A stretch of 64,000 nucleotides of DNA from Maribellus sediminis (GTDB lineage Bacteria > Bacteroidota > Bacteroidia > Bacteroidales > Prolixibacteraceae): assembly GCF_011799805.1 (NCBI RefSeq), contig NZ_WXUB01000005.1, positions 1 through 64,000 on the forward strand. The letters are read 5' to 3'. A model generated the notes under the pieces. It made no database searches, was not told where the DNA came from, and saw only the letters and a program-made list of their open reading frames with translations. Every line of letters starts with the position of its first letter. Within the stretch, counting starts at the first letter, position 1. The position numbers and the translations under genes were made by a program. Positions 54,076-63,381 of this stretch are shown here, piece after piece.

Positions 54076-55203
54076 ATGAAGAAAAGAGATTTTATGAAGT
54101 TCATCGCAATTATAATTGGTTTAATGATTGTGCTGCCCAGTTACGGACAACGCAAGAAGAAAGAAGACGAAGAAGGAATAGTTCCGACCTATGTTGAAGG
54201 AATTGCCTATGCTTTGCCTCGCACGGGAATTAAAGTACATGTAGAAGCCATACGCGAAAAGTTTGAACCCGGGCCATATGCCGGTTTTGCCGAGCAATTG
54301 CTGGGAATTCAAAATGCAAAAACAAGACCTTCGGTAAAATGGTCGATTACGAATATGAAAATCGAGACCTTTGCTGAACCCGATCCGGAGCAAGTGCATA
54401 AAGCCATGGGTGAAGGTGCGTTTACGATCAGTCTGGCTGCCAATGGTTGTATTTCGGGCATAAATTCGCCTAAAACAACTGAGTTGCCGCTTCAAACTTC
54501 TTCGAATAAAACTTTTCAGAAACCTGATATCGACGACGGTTTTTCATTCGATTATTTCTCCGATACGCCATTTGTAATACCGGGTGATTCTACCAATAAT
54601 TTCAGGCCAACACGTGTAAGCGTTGAGCAGAAAGCTGCAGAGGCTGCACAACGTGTGCTCGATTGCCGTATGAACCAATACGATCTGGCCGCACTTCGAA
54701 TCGATGGCGAATATCCCGACGGGAAAGCTTACGAAGTGAGTTTGGAAGAATTAAAACGCACGGAGCAGAATTACATCAAATTATTTGTTGGACGCACGAC
54801 GTACAAAACCGAAACTTATAGTTTTGATTACGTACCCGGATCGAAGGATAACAATACTGCAGTAATTTTCAGAATCTCGGAAGAAAATGGCGTTGTTCCT
54901 GCCACCGATCTTTCAGGAAAACCGGTGATGATAGAATTTGACGAAGTAAGCGGTTTGACCGACAAATATAAAAGTGAAGCGGTTTCAGAGAATCCGGAGG
55001 CCGGAAGTAGCGGAGTTTACTACCGCATGCCGGGAGTAGCCAACATAAAAATTACGTACGAGTTAAATACGCTGGCTACAGCACGTGCAACTATTGCACA
55101 GTTCGGTGTTATTGCCCCTTTCCCTGAAGATCTTCTGGGAGGTGCTTATGCTGTTGAATTTCATCCCGAAACCGGCGCGATTAAATCGGTTGAGTTGAAA
55201 TAG
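54076..55203 (+). CDS. DUF4831 family exported protein
   Basis: A 375-residue protein with a signal peptide (MKKRDFMKFIAIIIGLMIVL, cut near SYGQR) and a charged linker. The conserved segment YALPRTGIKVHVEAIREKFE followed by GPYAGFAEQLLGI, and later KAAEAAQRVLDCRMNQYDLA, match my recollection of DUF4831 proteins found mainly in Bacteroidota. It is probably periplasmic or outer-membrane associated. Function is unknown. It is a single-gene unit with a strong terminator. Confidence 0.76.
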   Translation: MKKRDFMKFIAIIIGLMIVLPSYGQRKKKEDEEGIVPTYVEGIAYALPRTGIKVHVEAIREKFEPGPYAGFAEQLLGIQNAKTRPSVKWSITNMKIETFAEPDPEQVHKAMGEGAFTISLAANGCISGINSPKTTELPLQTSSNKTFQKPDIDDGFSFDYFSDTPFVIPGDSTNNFRPTRVSVEQKAAEAAQRVLDCRMNQYDLAALRIDGEYPDGKAYEVSLEELKRTEQNYIKLFVGRTTYKTETYSFDYVPGSKDNNTAVIFRISEENGVVPATDLSGKPVMIEFDEVSGLTDKYKSEAVSENPEAGSSGVYYRMPGVANIKITYELNTLATARATIAQFGVIAPFPEDLLGGAYAVEFHPETGAIKSVELK

Positions 55204-55223
55204 AAGAACAAAATATACGAATG

Positions 55224-55252
55224 AAAGCCCGGCTGGTAAGCCGGGCTTTTTT
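55224..55252 (+). terminator. terminator after the DUF4831 gene
   Basis: AAAGCCCGGCT (55224-55234) and AGCCGGGCTTT (55239-55249) form a perfect 11-bp stem with a GGTA loop and a run of T to 55252. Confidence 0.88.
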
Positions 55253-55285
55253 GTGAGAATCTCTTATTCATAGTGGATAGAAAGT

Positions 55286-55383
55286 TCACGTGGAGCATGC
55301 AAAGATTTACGCAAAGCTCACAAAGCAAATGATATCAGTTGCTATTACCTCTGCGAATTTTGTGCTTCTTCTTTGCTTTGCGT
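55286..55383. repeat. inverted repeat of TTTGCG-type elements
   Basis: In the 329-base gap between the DUF4831 and POT genes, ACGCAAAGC (55309-55317) is the exact reverse complement of GCTTTGCGT (55375-55383). Further copies of CAAAG and CTTTG words lie between, and TTCACG near 55286 pairs with CGTGAA near 55381. Such CTTTGCG-rich stretches recur in intergenic DNA of environmental bacteria. No coding frame was accepted here. Confidence 0.42.
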
Positions 55384-55473
55384 GAAACAGTTGAGAGAAA
55401 AACATTTAACCATGAGTTACTTTTCAGGCTGTGTGGAGCTACTTTTTTGCATCTCTTAAGCCGGCATTCGGGT

Positions 55474-55506
55474 AAAAAAATACCCGACTTTATAAGCCGG
55501 GTATTT
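55474..55506 (-). terminator. terminator of the POT transporter gene
   Basis: On the minus strand AAATACCCG (55506-55498) and CGGGTATTT (55486-55478) form a nine-pair stem, followed by a run of T. A competing hairpin, CGGGTA / TACCCG (55469-55486 on the plus strand), shares one arm. Confidence 0.77.
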
Positions 55507-55532
55507 CCTGTATTTTTCAACGATGTAATTTC

Positions 55533-57062
55533 TTACTTAATTCCGTGCATCATTCGTTTCAACCAGGGAGAAAGCAAGATTAAAATCACTGCAATTATTG
55601 CTGATTGAATCGCAATCATCCAGAACACCTGGATCTCTGTATCAAGAGCAGTTTCCAGTTTAATGGAAATGGCTTTCATCTGTGACGCTACAAAGTTACC
55701 GGCTGCATACGATCCCATCCAGATCCCCATCATGGTTGACACCAGCTTTGGTGGCGATAGTTTGGTTACCATTGAAAGCCCGATTGGAGATAAACAAAGT
55801 TCCCCAAAAGTATGAAGCATATAAACCATTGCGAGCCACATCGGACTGATCAGTTTAACTTCGCTGCCTCCGGTCGACCTGGTGTAGGCGATGGCCATTA
55901 CAACAAACCCAACTGCTAGCATTGTCATACCCCAGGCAAATTTCATCGGCGTGTTCGGATTCAGGTTTTTCTTATCGAGTTTTACCCAAAGAATACTAAA
56001 CAGCGGCGCAAAGGCTACAATGTAAAAGGCATTGATACTTTGGAACCACGTAGCCGGGATTTCCCAGTTTCCGATCATACGGTTCGTATTGTCGCGGGCG
56101 AAAATATTAAAAGTTGTTCCGGCTTGTTCAAATCCACTCCAAAAGAAGATATTAAAAACTGCCAGCACAAGGATTACTCCAACGCGCGACCATTCTGTTT
56201 TTCCGTTTGTACCCCGGAAAATAGATGTAGCCAGGAATAAAATACCACCAATAGCCAGAATGTAAATAATAATTGTGCTAACGATTGATGGCATGGCACC
56301 CCATCCCAGGATAACGGCAAAAATAAGTCCAACAACACCGGCAACATAAGTTAAAATGTTAAACCAGTCTTTAACGGCCAGTCGAACTCGTTCTGCTTTA
56401 ACTTTTGGTGGCATTCCAATGTGCCCGAGTGTGTGGCTGCGTACAAAGAACCATACGGTTCCGAGCACCATACCGGTACCTGCTGCCAGGAATCCGTATT
56501 GCCAGGCTACCTGCTCGCCAAGTTTTCCGGCAACCAGCGGCGAAAGGAAGGCACCAATGTTGATACCCATATAAAAGATGGTGAAACCACCGTCTTTTCT
56601 CGGGTCGTTATTATCGTACAACTCACCCACCATGGTCGAGATATTGGGTTTGAAAAACCCGTTACCGGATATCAGAATTCCTAATCCGGCGTAAAAAATG
56701 GTTTGGCGAAGTTCCATGCTGGCATCGGTTCCATGCAACCATGCACTGGTTGCCAAAAGGAATTGCCCGATGGCCATGGTCAAACCACCTATGTATATCG
56801 ATTTCCGCTGGCCAAGTACTTTGTCAGCCAGCATCCCTCCAATAATCGGGGTAACATACACTAATCCGGTGAAAATACCGTAAATGGTAAATGCATCGAG
56901 TTCTGCCATTTCAAATCCACCCGAAGCAAAAGTTGCTGTAAGGAAAAGAACCAGCAAGGCCCGCATCCCGTAGTAACTAAAGCGTTCCCACATCTCACTG
57001 GCAAACAGTGTTGAAAGCCCGATCGGATGACCAAAGAAGGCTTTGTTTGAATCTCTACTCAT
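55533..57062 (-). CDS. POT/PTR-family proton-dependent di/tripeptide transporter
   Basis: A 509-residue protein with about twelve to fourteen membrane segments. The family motif E-x-x-E-R is present in ASEMWERFSYYGMRALLVLF (residues about 22-41). ADKVLGQRKSIYIGG and GNGFFKPNISTMVGELYD are the PTR2 signatures, and LCLSPIGLSMVTKLSPPKLV is the C-terminal one. It imports di- and tripeptides with protons. The divergent neighbour is pepD, which hydrolyses dipeptides, so the two may work in one pathway and share control in the 216-base gap. Confidence 0.93.
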   Translation of the reverse strand: MSRDSNKAFFGHPIGLSTLFASEMWERFSYYGMRALLVLFLTATFASGGFEMAELDAFTIYGIFTGLVYVTPIIGGMLADKVLGQRKSIYIGGLTMAIGQFLLATSAWLHGTDASMELRQTIFYAGLGILISGNGFFKPNISTMVGELYDNNDPRKDGGFTIFYMGINIGAFLSPLVAGKLGEQVAWQYGFLAAGTGMVLGTVWFFVRSHTLGHIGMPPKVKAERVRLAVKDWFNILTYVAGVVGLIFAVILGWGAMPSIVSTIIIYILAIGGILFLATSIFRGTNGKTEWSRVGVILVLAVFNIFFWSGFEQAGTTFNIFARDNTNRMIGNWEIPATWFQSINAFYIVAFAPLFSILWVKLDKKNLNPNTPMKFAWGMTMLAVGFVVMAIAYTRSTGGSEVKLISPMWLAMVYMLHTFGELCLSPIGLSMVTKLSPPKLVSTMMGIWMGSYAAGNFVASQMKAISIKLETALDTEIQVFWMIAIQSAIIAVILILLSPWLKRMMHGIK

Positions 57063-57278
57063 AATAACTATAGGTTTTATTTTCTAAAGCTCGCTAAAAT
57101 ATCAATTATCTTCAAAGAATTCGGTGAAACATATCAGCTTTTGTATTCTTCTGCCTAATTTTATCGACTTTTATTAGAAAAATTTAGCCGAAATTGCACA
57201 AAATGTTTTTTCATGTGTTTCATATCAAGTCGGAAAAAATATTGAAGGGTAATAGTATTGAATCAAAAATATATAATT

Positions 57279-58739
57279 ATGAGTGAAGAAATAAAAGTGC
57301 TGGAGCCCAAATTATTATGGGGTATATTTTCGGAGCTGACCCAAATTCCACGTCCTTCTGATCACGAAGAACAGGTTCAGGATTGGGCGGTTTCTTATGG
57401 CGAAAAACTGGGTCTGGAAACCGTAAAAGATGAAGCGGGAAACGTCATCATTAAAAAGCCCGCAACACCGGGAATGGAAAACCGCAAAACAGTTGTTATT
57501 CAGGGGCACCTCGATATGGTTCCGCAAAAGAACAGCGATAAGGAGCATAATTTCGAAACCGATCCGATTGAAGCATTTATTGAAGACGGATGGGTAACTG
57601 CCAACGGAACAACGCTTGGCGCCGACAATGGAATTGGTGTTTCTTCTGCACTTGCTGTTCTGGCTTCCGACGATTTGAAACACGGTCCGCTGGAGGTGCT
57701 GTTAACGGCCACCGAAGAAACCGGAATGGATGGAGCAATGGGCTTAAAAGCGGGTCTGCTCGATGGCGATATTCTGATCAACACCGACACAGAAGACGAA
57801 GGAACATTTAGTATCGGATGTGCGGGTGGAATTGATTTCTCCGCTACTTTTAAGAACAAGCAAAAAAAGGTAGATAAGAATTACGCCGCTTTCAAACTTA
57901 GTATAACAGGATTAAAAGGAGGACACTCAGGCGTTGATATTCATCTGGGAAGAGGAAATGCCAATAAACTATTTTTCAGAATTCTAAAAAGTGGGGCAGA
58001 AGAGTTGGGAGTGAAACTTTCCCATATTCAGGGCGGAAGTTTAAGAAATGCCATTCCGCGTGAAGCTTTTGGCACCGTGTTGGTGAAAAGAAAAAAGGCT
58101 GAAGCACTGGTAGAACTTGTTAACGAAATGGCTGCTACCATTAAAGAAGAACTTGAAAATGTTGAACCGGGATTAACGATCAGGCTCGAGGAAACAGAAT
58201 TGCCAAAAACCAGAATGGCGGGCTCGTTGCAAAAGAAACTGACCTATGCCGTTTGGGCAGCACCTAACGATGTTGTTCGAATGAGCGACACCATGCCCGG
58301 AACCGTCGAAACTTCTTCCAACCTTGCCAATGTAAAAACGGTAGGGGATAAAATTGAGGTTTTATGCCTGGTGCGTAGCTTTTCTGAATCGGCAAAAATG
58401 GCCCTGGCATCCCGGCTTGAATCGGTATTTAAACTGGCCGAAGCGTCGGTAAAGCTTTCTGGAAGTTACCCGGGGTGGAAACCTGATGTGCATTCCGAAA
58501 TTCTGGAGGTGATGACCAACCTTTACGCCGAGAAGTACGGTAATAAACCCAAATTACTGGCGATGCATGCCGGTTTGGAGTGTGGCATTTTAGGTGCCAC
58601 CTATACCAACTGGGACATGATCTCTGTTGGACCAACCATCAAATTTCCGCATTCACCCGACGAGAAAGTGAACATTGAAACCGTTCAGAAATACTGGGAT
58701 TTTCTGGTTACTACTTTGGAAAACATTCCGGAGAAATAG
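57279..58739 (+). CDS. pepD: aminoacyl-histidine dipeptidase (M20 family, PepD)
   Basis: A 486-residue protein from the ATG at 57279, nearly identical in length to E. coli PepD (485). The in-frame TTG at 57258 is less likely. Metal-site motifs are complete: GHLDMVPQKN, LGADNGIGVSSALAVL, TATEETGMDGAMGL, LINTDTEDEG and the C-terminal AMHAGLECGIL. The lid domain carries GLKGGHSGVDIHLGRGNANK. It splits dipeptides such as Xaa-His in the cytosol. It is divergent from the POT peptide importer and ends at a strong bidirectional terminator. Confidence 0.94.
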   Translation: MSEEIKVLEPKLLWGIFSELTQIPRPSDHEEQVQDWAVSYGEKLGLETVKDEAGNVIIKKPATPGMENRKTVVIQGHLDMVPQKNSDKEHNFETDPIEAFIEDGWVTANGTTLGADNGIGVSSALAVLASDDLKHGPLEVLLTATEETGMDGAMGLKAGLLDGDILINTDTEDEGTFSIGCAGGIDFSATFKNKQKKVDKNYAAFKLSITGLKGGHSGVDIHLGRGNANKLFFRILKSGAEELGVKLSHIQGGSLRNAIPREAFGTVLVKRKKAEALVELVNEMAATIKEELENVEPGLTIRLEETELPKTRMAGSLQKKLTYAVWAAPNDVVRMSDTMPGTVETSSNLANVKTVGDKIEVLCLVRSFSESAKMALASRLESVFKLAEASVKLSGSYPGWKPDVHSEILEVMTNLYAEKYGNKPKLLAMHAGLECGILGATYTNWDMISVGPTIKFPHSPDEKVNIETVQKYWDFLVTTLENIPEK

Positions 58740-58755
58740 TCGATCGCTAGCTATT

Positions 58756-58797
58756 AAAAAGAATACCATCCGTCAACTGAAGGATGGTATTCTTTTT
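58756..58797. terminator. bidirectional terminator between pepD and the VOC gene
   Basis: AAAAAGAATACCATCC (58756-58771) and GGATGGTATTCTTTTT (58782-58797) form a perfect 16-bp stem with a ten-base loop. The A and T runs at its ends suit both convergent transcripts. Confidence 0.89.
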
Positions 58798-58821
58798 TGC
58801 TCACAACTCGTGGCTCGCGGC

Positions 58822-59244
58822 TTAAAGCATTAAACTTCCCTGTTCATCAAACTTCCAGAATGGTGCCCAGGCAATTTCCCACGAATGTCCGTCGGGATCG
58901 GCAAAATAAGCATCGTAACCACCCCAGAAAGTTTCGCGCGGGGCAACAAGTGCTTTGGCTCCATTTTTAATAACCTGTGTGTACAAAGTGTCCACTTTTT
59001 CTTTTGAATCGAGGTTGATGGCCAGCATCACACCTGAAAAACCACTTCGCTCGGGTGAAATTAAGGCATCTTCCGCTAATTTATCTATAGGGTACAAAGC
59101 AAGGATAATTCCCAGCTGGTTGAAAAATACAATGTTTTCATCACTGCCTTCAGCCGGTTCCCAATCGAGTGCTTTTTTATAAAAATCGCGTGAAACTTGA
59201 AGATCATTTACTCCAATCGTTACAATGTTTAATCGTGGATTCAT
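58822..59244 (-). CDS. VOC family protein (glyoxalase-like)
   Basis: A 140-residue single-domain protein with the paired beta-alpha-beta-beta-beta modules of the vicinal oxygen chelate fold. Marks are IVTIGVNDLQVSRDFYKKAL at the start and AYFADPDGHSWEIAWAPFW near the end, where H and E can bind a metal. Its role (glyoxalase-like, dioxygenase-like or resistance) is not visible. It is the last gene of a three-gene run with a D-threonine-aldolase-like gene (four bases upstream) and pncB. Confidence 0.87.
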   Translation of the reverse strand: MNPRLNIVTIGVNDLQVSRDFYKKALDWEPAEGSDENIVFFNQLGIILALYPIDKLAEDALISPERSGFSGVMLAINLDSKEKVDTLYTQVIKNGAKALVAPRETFWGGYDAYFADPDGHSWEIAWAPFWKFDEQGSLML

Positions 59245-59248
59245 TGTT

Positions 59249-60349
59249 TTAATATCTTGGTATCATTCTGATTGTTTCGCCTTCGGTTGTAAGATAGTGC
59301 CCCATTAAATTGGCGGTAAGGCACGAGTGAACAGGAATAACCTCTATAAGATCGCCAATATTTATCAAACGGAAATTGGCCGGAGTTACCTTGATGGTAC
59401 CATGTTCCTGCGAAAGTTTCGAGAGGTAATTGTTGTTATCCAGCAAATGCTTTTCCCCGTCTTTTTGAATCACGATTCTTCCGAAAAGTGGTTTACCATC
59501 GGTGTTCAGAATGGTTTCTTTCGAGAAATGAATGGCACCTCCATAGATCACAATCTCGTTTCGTGAAGTGTGTTTCGCCACAACAGGACACATCATTTTT
59601 ACTGCAATGTCGTCGATGCTGCACACACCGAGATTTTGTTGCATCAGGTCGTAAAACACAAAGTTACCGGGGCGCAGTTCATCTACTCCATCAAAATTGC
59701 CGCAAATGCTTGCGGAGGGAGTATCGCCCATACTGATCTCTACCTTTGGGTACGTTTTTTTATAGTGATTTTTTAATGATTTAAGTTTGAGGAGGGCATC
59801 GAAGTGACTGCTGAAAATTTCATTCGACGAGCGTGCCTGGTAAGTATGTCCGGTATGTGTAAGAAAGCCTTTAAATTCCAGTTTCTTACATTTTGCCAAC
59901 TGTTCCAGAATGCCATCAATCAGATTTGTTCGCGAGGATGGAATACCAGTCCGTTGATAGCCGGTATCAATTTTAATATAAACCCCCAGCTTGTGTTTGA
60001 CTTGCTTTGTAAGAATTTCGGCTACTTCAGCACTTTCAACCAACACATTCAGTTTTGCCGTGGCTGCAAGCCGGTTAATCAGACCGAGTTCCAGAACATT
60101 AACCGGAAAGGCGATTGTTACATCTTTCCATCCGTTGGTGATAAAATATTCCGCCATACGCACCGATGAAACGGTAATGGCATCAACACCAAACAAGCGG
60201 AACCATTCGCCAATTTCTGCCGACTGATGCGTTTTAAAGTGCGGACGGAAACGTAAATTGTACTTCGCTGCCTTTTGCGCCATACGTTCGATGTTGCGCA
60301 AACAAACTTCTTTGTCGAGTACTAAAGTGGGCCTGATAATTTCAATCAT
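59249..60349 (-). CDS. PLP-dependent D-threonine aldolase / D-serine dehydratase-like enzyme
   Basis: A 366-residue fold-type III PLP enzyme. The alanine-racemase-like barrel starts with LRFRPHFKTHQSAEIGEWF, where the Lys in FKTH would hold PLP. LGVYIKIDTGYQRTGI and EISMGDTPSASICGNFDGVD follow. The C-terminal VIPVHSCLTANLMGHYL supplies the His and Cys of the metal site seen in D-threonine aldolase and D-serine dehydratase (DSD1). It would act on D-3-hydroxy amino acids; the exact reaction is open. It begins six bases after pncB. Confidence 0.87.
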   Translation of the reverse strand: MIEIIRPTLVLDKEVCLRNIERMAQKAAKYNLRFRPHFKTHQSAEIGEWFRLFGVDAITVSSVRMAEYFITNGWKDVTIAFPVNVLELGLINRLAATAKLNVLVESAEVAEILTKQVKHKLGVYIKIDTGYQRTGIPSSRTNLIDGILEQLAKCKKLEFKGFLTHTGHTYQARSSNEIFSSHFDALLKLKSLKNHYKKTYPKVEISMGDTPSASICGNFDGVDELRPGNFVFYDLMQQNLGVCSIDDIAVKMMCPVVAKHTSRNEIVIYGGAIHFSKETILNTDGKPLFGRIVIQKDGEKHLLDNNNYLSKLSQEHGTIKVTPANFRLINIGDLIEVIPVHSCLTANLMGHYLTTEGETIRMIPRY

Positions 60350-60355
60350 TTCAAA

Positions 60356-61807
60356 CTAACTGGTGTAACGTTTAATTTTATTCGTCAAGGTATTTCTCGC
60401 GTTCAACAATTGGTCTGAGGTTCCAACTTTGTATATGTGAGGGCTTATAAATCGTTTGTGTTCATCGGGTAAAAGTGCCGCTCTGGTTTCGAGGTAAGCA
60501 TGAATTTCAGGAGGCGTTTTTTTGTCGATCAGGATCTTCCCTTTTTCATAAACTTTCGAAAAGAGGCTTTCGCTTTGCAGTCCTTTTATTCCTGTATTCT
60601 TTTCAGGATAAACCGGATGATACAGCGTTTCAACCGCCATTGGATCTTCATTGTCGAGAAGGATTCCATCCCTGTAAAACTTGCCTTCTTCATCCAGGTA
60701 ACGCACTACTTTCTTTTTCCCGGGCAAGGTAACTTTTTCAATGTTTTCGGAGAATTTCATTTTTGGTTCTCCGTCTATTTCTGCCAGTTTGTAAACTCCA
60801 TCAAGTGCTGCGTTATCTTTCCCGGTAATCAATTCGGTGCCTACTCCAAAAGCGTCGATGCTGGCGTTTTGGTCTTTTAGAAGTGTTTTAATAACGTATT
60901 CGTTCAATTGGTTGGAGGCAATGATTTGTACCTTTTCAAAGCCGGCATTATCGAGCATTTTACGGGCTTTTTTACTTAAATAAGCCAGGTCGCCGCTGTC
61001 TAAACGAATGCCAATTAAGCGCTCTCCGTTTTGCTCCATTTCTTTTGCAACGGTAATGGCATTAGGTACTCCTGATTTTAGCGTGTCATAGGTATCTACT
61101 AAAAGAATGGTGTTTTTTGGATGTGTTTTGGCATAGGCCCTAAATGCTTCAAGCTCGTTGTCGAAACTTTGAATCCAACTGTGCGCCATGGTCCCGCTTA
61201 TTGGTATGTTGAACAGTTTACCGGCCAATACATTCGACGTTGAAGAAGCACCACCAATACAAGCGGCACGACTGGCGTGCAAGGCTCCCAATCCCTGTGC
61301 ACGTCGCAAACCGAAATCGGCAAATATTTTCTTTTCTGCCGCGAGTTTTATCCGGTAGGCTTTTGTGGCAATCAGCGACTCGAAGTTCAGAATATTCAGT
61401 AGCAAGCTTTCAATCAGCTGGCATTCAATAATGTTGCCTTCCACCCTTAATAAGGGTTCGTTAGGGAACACAATTTCACCTTCATTTACGCTGTGAATCG
61501 TTCCTCCGAAATGAAAATTTTTAAGGTAGTCGGTAAACTTAGCATCCACACCCTGATCTTGCAAAAACAGGAGATCGTCGTCGGAATATTGAAAATCCTG
61601 AAGCAGCTCGAGGAAATCATACAAACCGGCAAACACGGTAAATCCGCTTTTGTAAGGATTGGTCCGGAAATAATAATCGAATGTTACCTGCTGATCCTTT
61701 TTCCCACATTCAAAATAACCCTGCGCCATGGTCAGTTCGTAGAAATCGGTATAAAGACCCATGTATTGGTTATTGAGATGTCCCATCCGCTGCAATTTGA
61801 ATTGCAT
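60356..61807 (-). CDS. pncB: nicotinate phosphoribosyltransferase
   Basis: A 483-residue protein. Family marks are MGLYTDFYELTMAQGYFE at about 16-33, LRRAQGLGALHASRAACIGG, SGTMAHSWIQSFDNELEAFR with the conserved His, and LIGIRLDSGDLAYLSKKARK. It makes nicotinate mononucleotide from nicotinate and PRPP with ATP, the entry of the Preiss-Handler salvage route to NAD. An ATG 15 codons in (MGLYTDF) is a possible later start. It heads a minus-strand run with the D-threonine-aldolase-like and VOC genes, separated by only six and four bases. Confidence 0.94.
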   Translation of the reverse strand: MQFKLQRMGHLNNQYMGLYTDFYELTMAQGYFECGKKDQQVTFDYYFRTNPYKSGFTVFAGLYDFLELLQDFQYSDDDLLFLQDQGVDAKFTDYLKNFHFGGTIHSVNEGEIVFPNEPLLRVEGNIIECQLIESLLLNILNFESLIATKAYRIKLAAEKKIFADFGLRRAQGLGALHASRAACIGGASSTSNVLAGKLFNIPISGTMAHSWIQSFDNELEAFRAYAKTHPKNTILLVDTYDTLKSGVPNAITVAKEMEQNGERLIGIRLDSGDLAYLSKKARKMLDNAGFEKVQIIASNQLNEYVIKTLLKDQNASIDAFGVGTELITGKDNAALDGVYKLAEIDGEPKMKFSENIEKVTLPGKKKVVRYLDEEGKFYRDGILLDNEDPMAVETLYHPVYPEKNTGIKGLQSESLFSKVYEKGKILIDKKTPPEIHAYLETRAALLPDEHKRFISPHIYKVGTSDQLLNARNTLTNKIKRYTS

Positions 61808-61937
61808 TAAATATAACCAACAAAATCAGGATAGAAAACAAATTGCTTAACTACATTAAAAATATAGTCGAAACATTATGGATTTTTAATGTCCGCTTTC
61901 AATTTGCTACAAGGGGGGATTGAATGTAAACGGTATT

Positions 61938-63215
61938 TTATTCCTGCTCCAGAAAAATGGTTTGTTCACGATTTGGTCCAACAGAAGCTACGGTAACCGG
62001 AATACCCATTTCATCTTCAATGAAACTGATGTAATTGTTTAGTTCTTCAGGAAATTCATTCTGATTTTTGATCTTTGTCAGATCAGTTTTCCAACCCGGA
62101 AGATCAACATAAACCGGTTTTACGTCGTCGTTCAATTCGAACGGGAATTCCTCAACTACTTCGCCGTCAATTTCGTAACCAACGCAAACTTTAATAATGT
62201 CGAAATCGTCAAGCACATCGGCTTTCATCATGATGAGCTCTGTAACTCCATTCAGCATCACCGAATATTTCAGGGCTACCAGGTCGAGCCAGCCACAACG
62301 GCGCGGACGTCCGGTAGTTGATCCGAATTCGTGACCGGCATCGCGAAGTTTATCGCCGGTTTCATCGTGTAATTCAGTTGGGAAAGGCCCCATTCCAACA
62401 CGGGTACAATAGGCTTTAAAAATGCCAAAAACCTTACCGATGGTCTGCGGCGCAATTCCAAGTCCGGTACAGGCACCTGCACAAATGGTATTTGAGCTGG
62501 TAACAAAGGGGTACGAACCAAAATCGATGTCGAGCAAAGTGCCTTGTGCTCCTTCTGCCAAAACCGATTTTCCTTCTTTTAACGCATTGTTGATCAGGTG
62601 CTCGCTGTCGACAATGTTGAATGATTTCAGTAGTTCAACGCCCTCGAACCAATCTTTCTCACATTCATTCAGCATTTCGGTGTAATCGAACTTAAAGAAC
62701 TCGGTGAGCATTACCTTGTGGTTATTGATACGTTGCGTGTATTTCTCGTCAAAATTGTGCAGCAGGTCGCCAACACGCAAACCGTCGCGGCCAATTTTAT
62801 CTTTATAAGTTGGGCCAATTCCTTTTAATGTTGATCCGATTTTTGTTTCACCTTTTTTCTGTTCCGACGCAGCATCGAGTATGCGGTGCGTTGGCAGGAT
62901 CATGTGTGCCTTTTTCGAAATGTAAAGATTTTTCGAAATATCAACTCCGATCTTACTCAGCGATTCAATTTCTTTCTTGAAAACCACCGGATCGATCACC
63001 ACGCCGTTTCCGATAACATTAATTTTGTTTTCGCGGAAAATACCCGACGGGATGGTGTGCAGTACGTGTTTAATATCGTTAAATTCCAATGTGTGGCCGG
63101 CGTTGGGTCCTCCCTGAAATCGGGAAATAACATCGTATTTCGGAGTAAAAACGTCAACTATTTTTCCTTTTCCTTCATCTCCCCACTGGAGACCCAATAA
63201 TACATCTACCTTCAT
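61938..63215 (-). CDS. purA: adenylosuccinate synthetase
   Basis: A 425-residue protein of normal length. VLLGLQWGDEGKGKIVDVF is the GTP-binding P-loop with the catalytic Asp, and GGPNAGHTLEF holds the catalytic His. GIGPTYKDKIGRDGLRVGDL and FGSTTGRPRRCGWLDLVALK are the other signatures. It joins IMP and aspartate using GTP, the first step from IMP to AMP. It lies downstream of the Fur-family gene and relA/spoT on the same strand, but a terminator after fur suggests separate transcription. Confidence 0.97.
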   Translation of the reverse strand: MKVDVLLGLQWGDEGKGKIVDVFTPKYDVISRFQGGPNAGHTLEFNDIKHVLHTIPSGIFRENKINVIGNGVVIDPVVFKKEIESLSKIGVDISKNLYISKKAHMILPTHRILDAASEQKKGETKIGSTLKGIGPTYKDKIGRDGLRVGDLLHNFDEKYTQRINNHKVMLTEFFKFDYTEMLNECEKDWFEGVELLKSFNIVDSEHLINNALKEGKSVLAEGAQGTLLDIDFGSYPFVTSSNTICAGACTGLGIAPQTIGKVFGIFKAYCTRVGMGPFPTELHDETGDKLRDAGHEFGSTTGRPRRCGWLDLVALKYSVMLNGVTELIMMKADVLDDFDIIKVCVGYEIDGEVVEEFPFELNDDVKPVYVDLPGWKTDLTKIKNQNEFPEELNNYISFIEDEMGIPVTVASVGPNREQTIFLEQE

Positions 63216-63330
63216 TTGAATTTTGATTTTATTTTACATGCAAAACCGTGAAAATTAATCGCTGCGACAAATTTCCACGGCTTTCAGTTTAAGCAGTTAA
63301 AAGTAGTAATTATTTCAATGCGCAGGCACA

Positions 63331-63358
63331 AAAAAATCCTCCCAAAAGGAAGGATCTT
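63331..63358 (-). terminator. terminator after the Fur-family gene
   Basis: On the minus strand ATCCTTCC (63355-63348) pairs with GGGAGGAT (63343-63336) and a run of seven T follows. It lies about 25 bases beyond the fur stop and before purA. Confidence 0.78.
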
Positions 63359-63381
63359 AGCTTTTATTTAAAACTTTGCTA

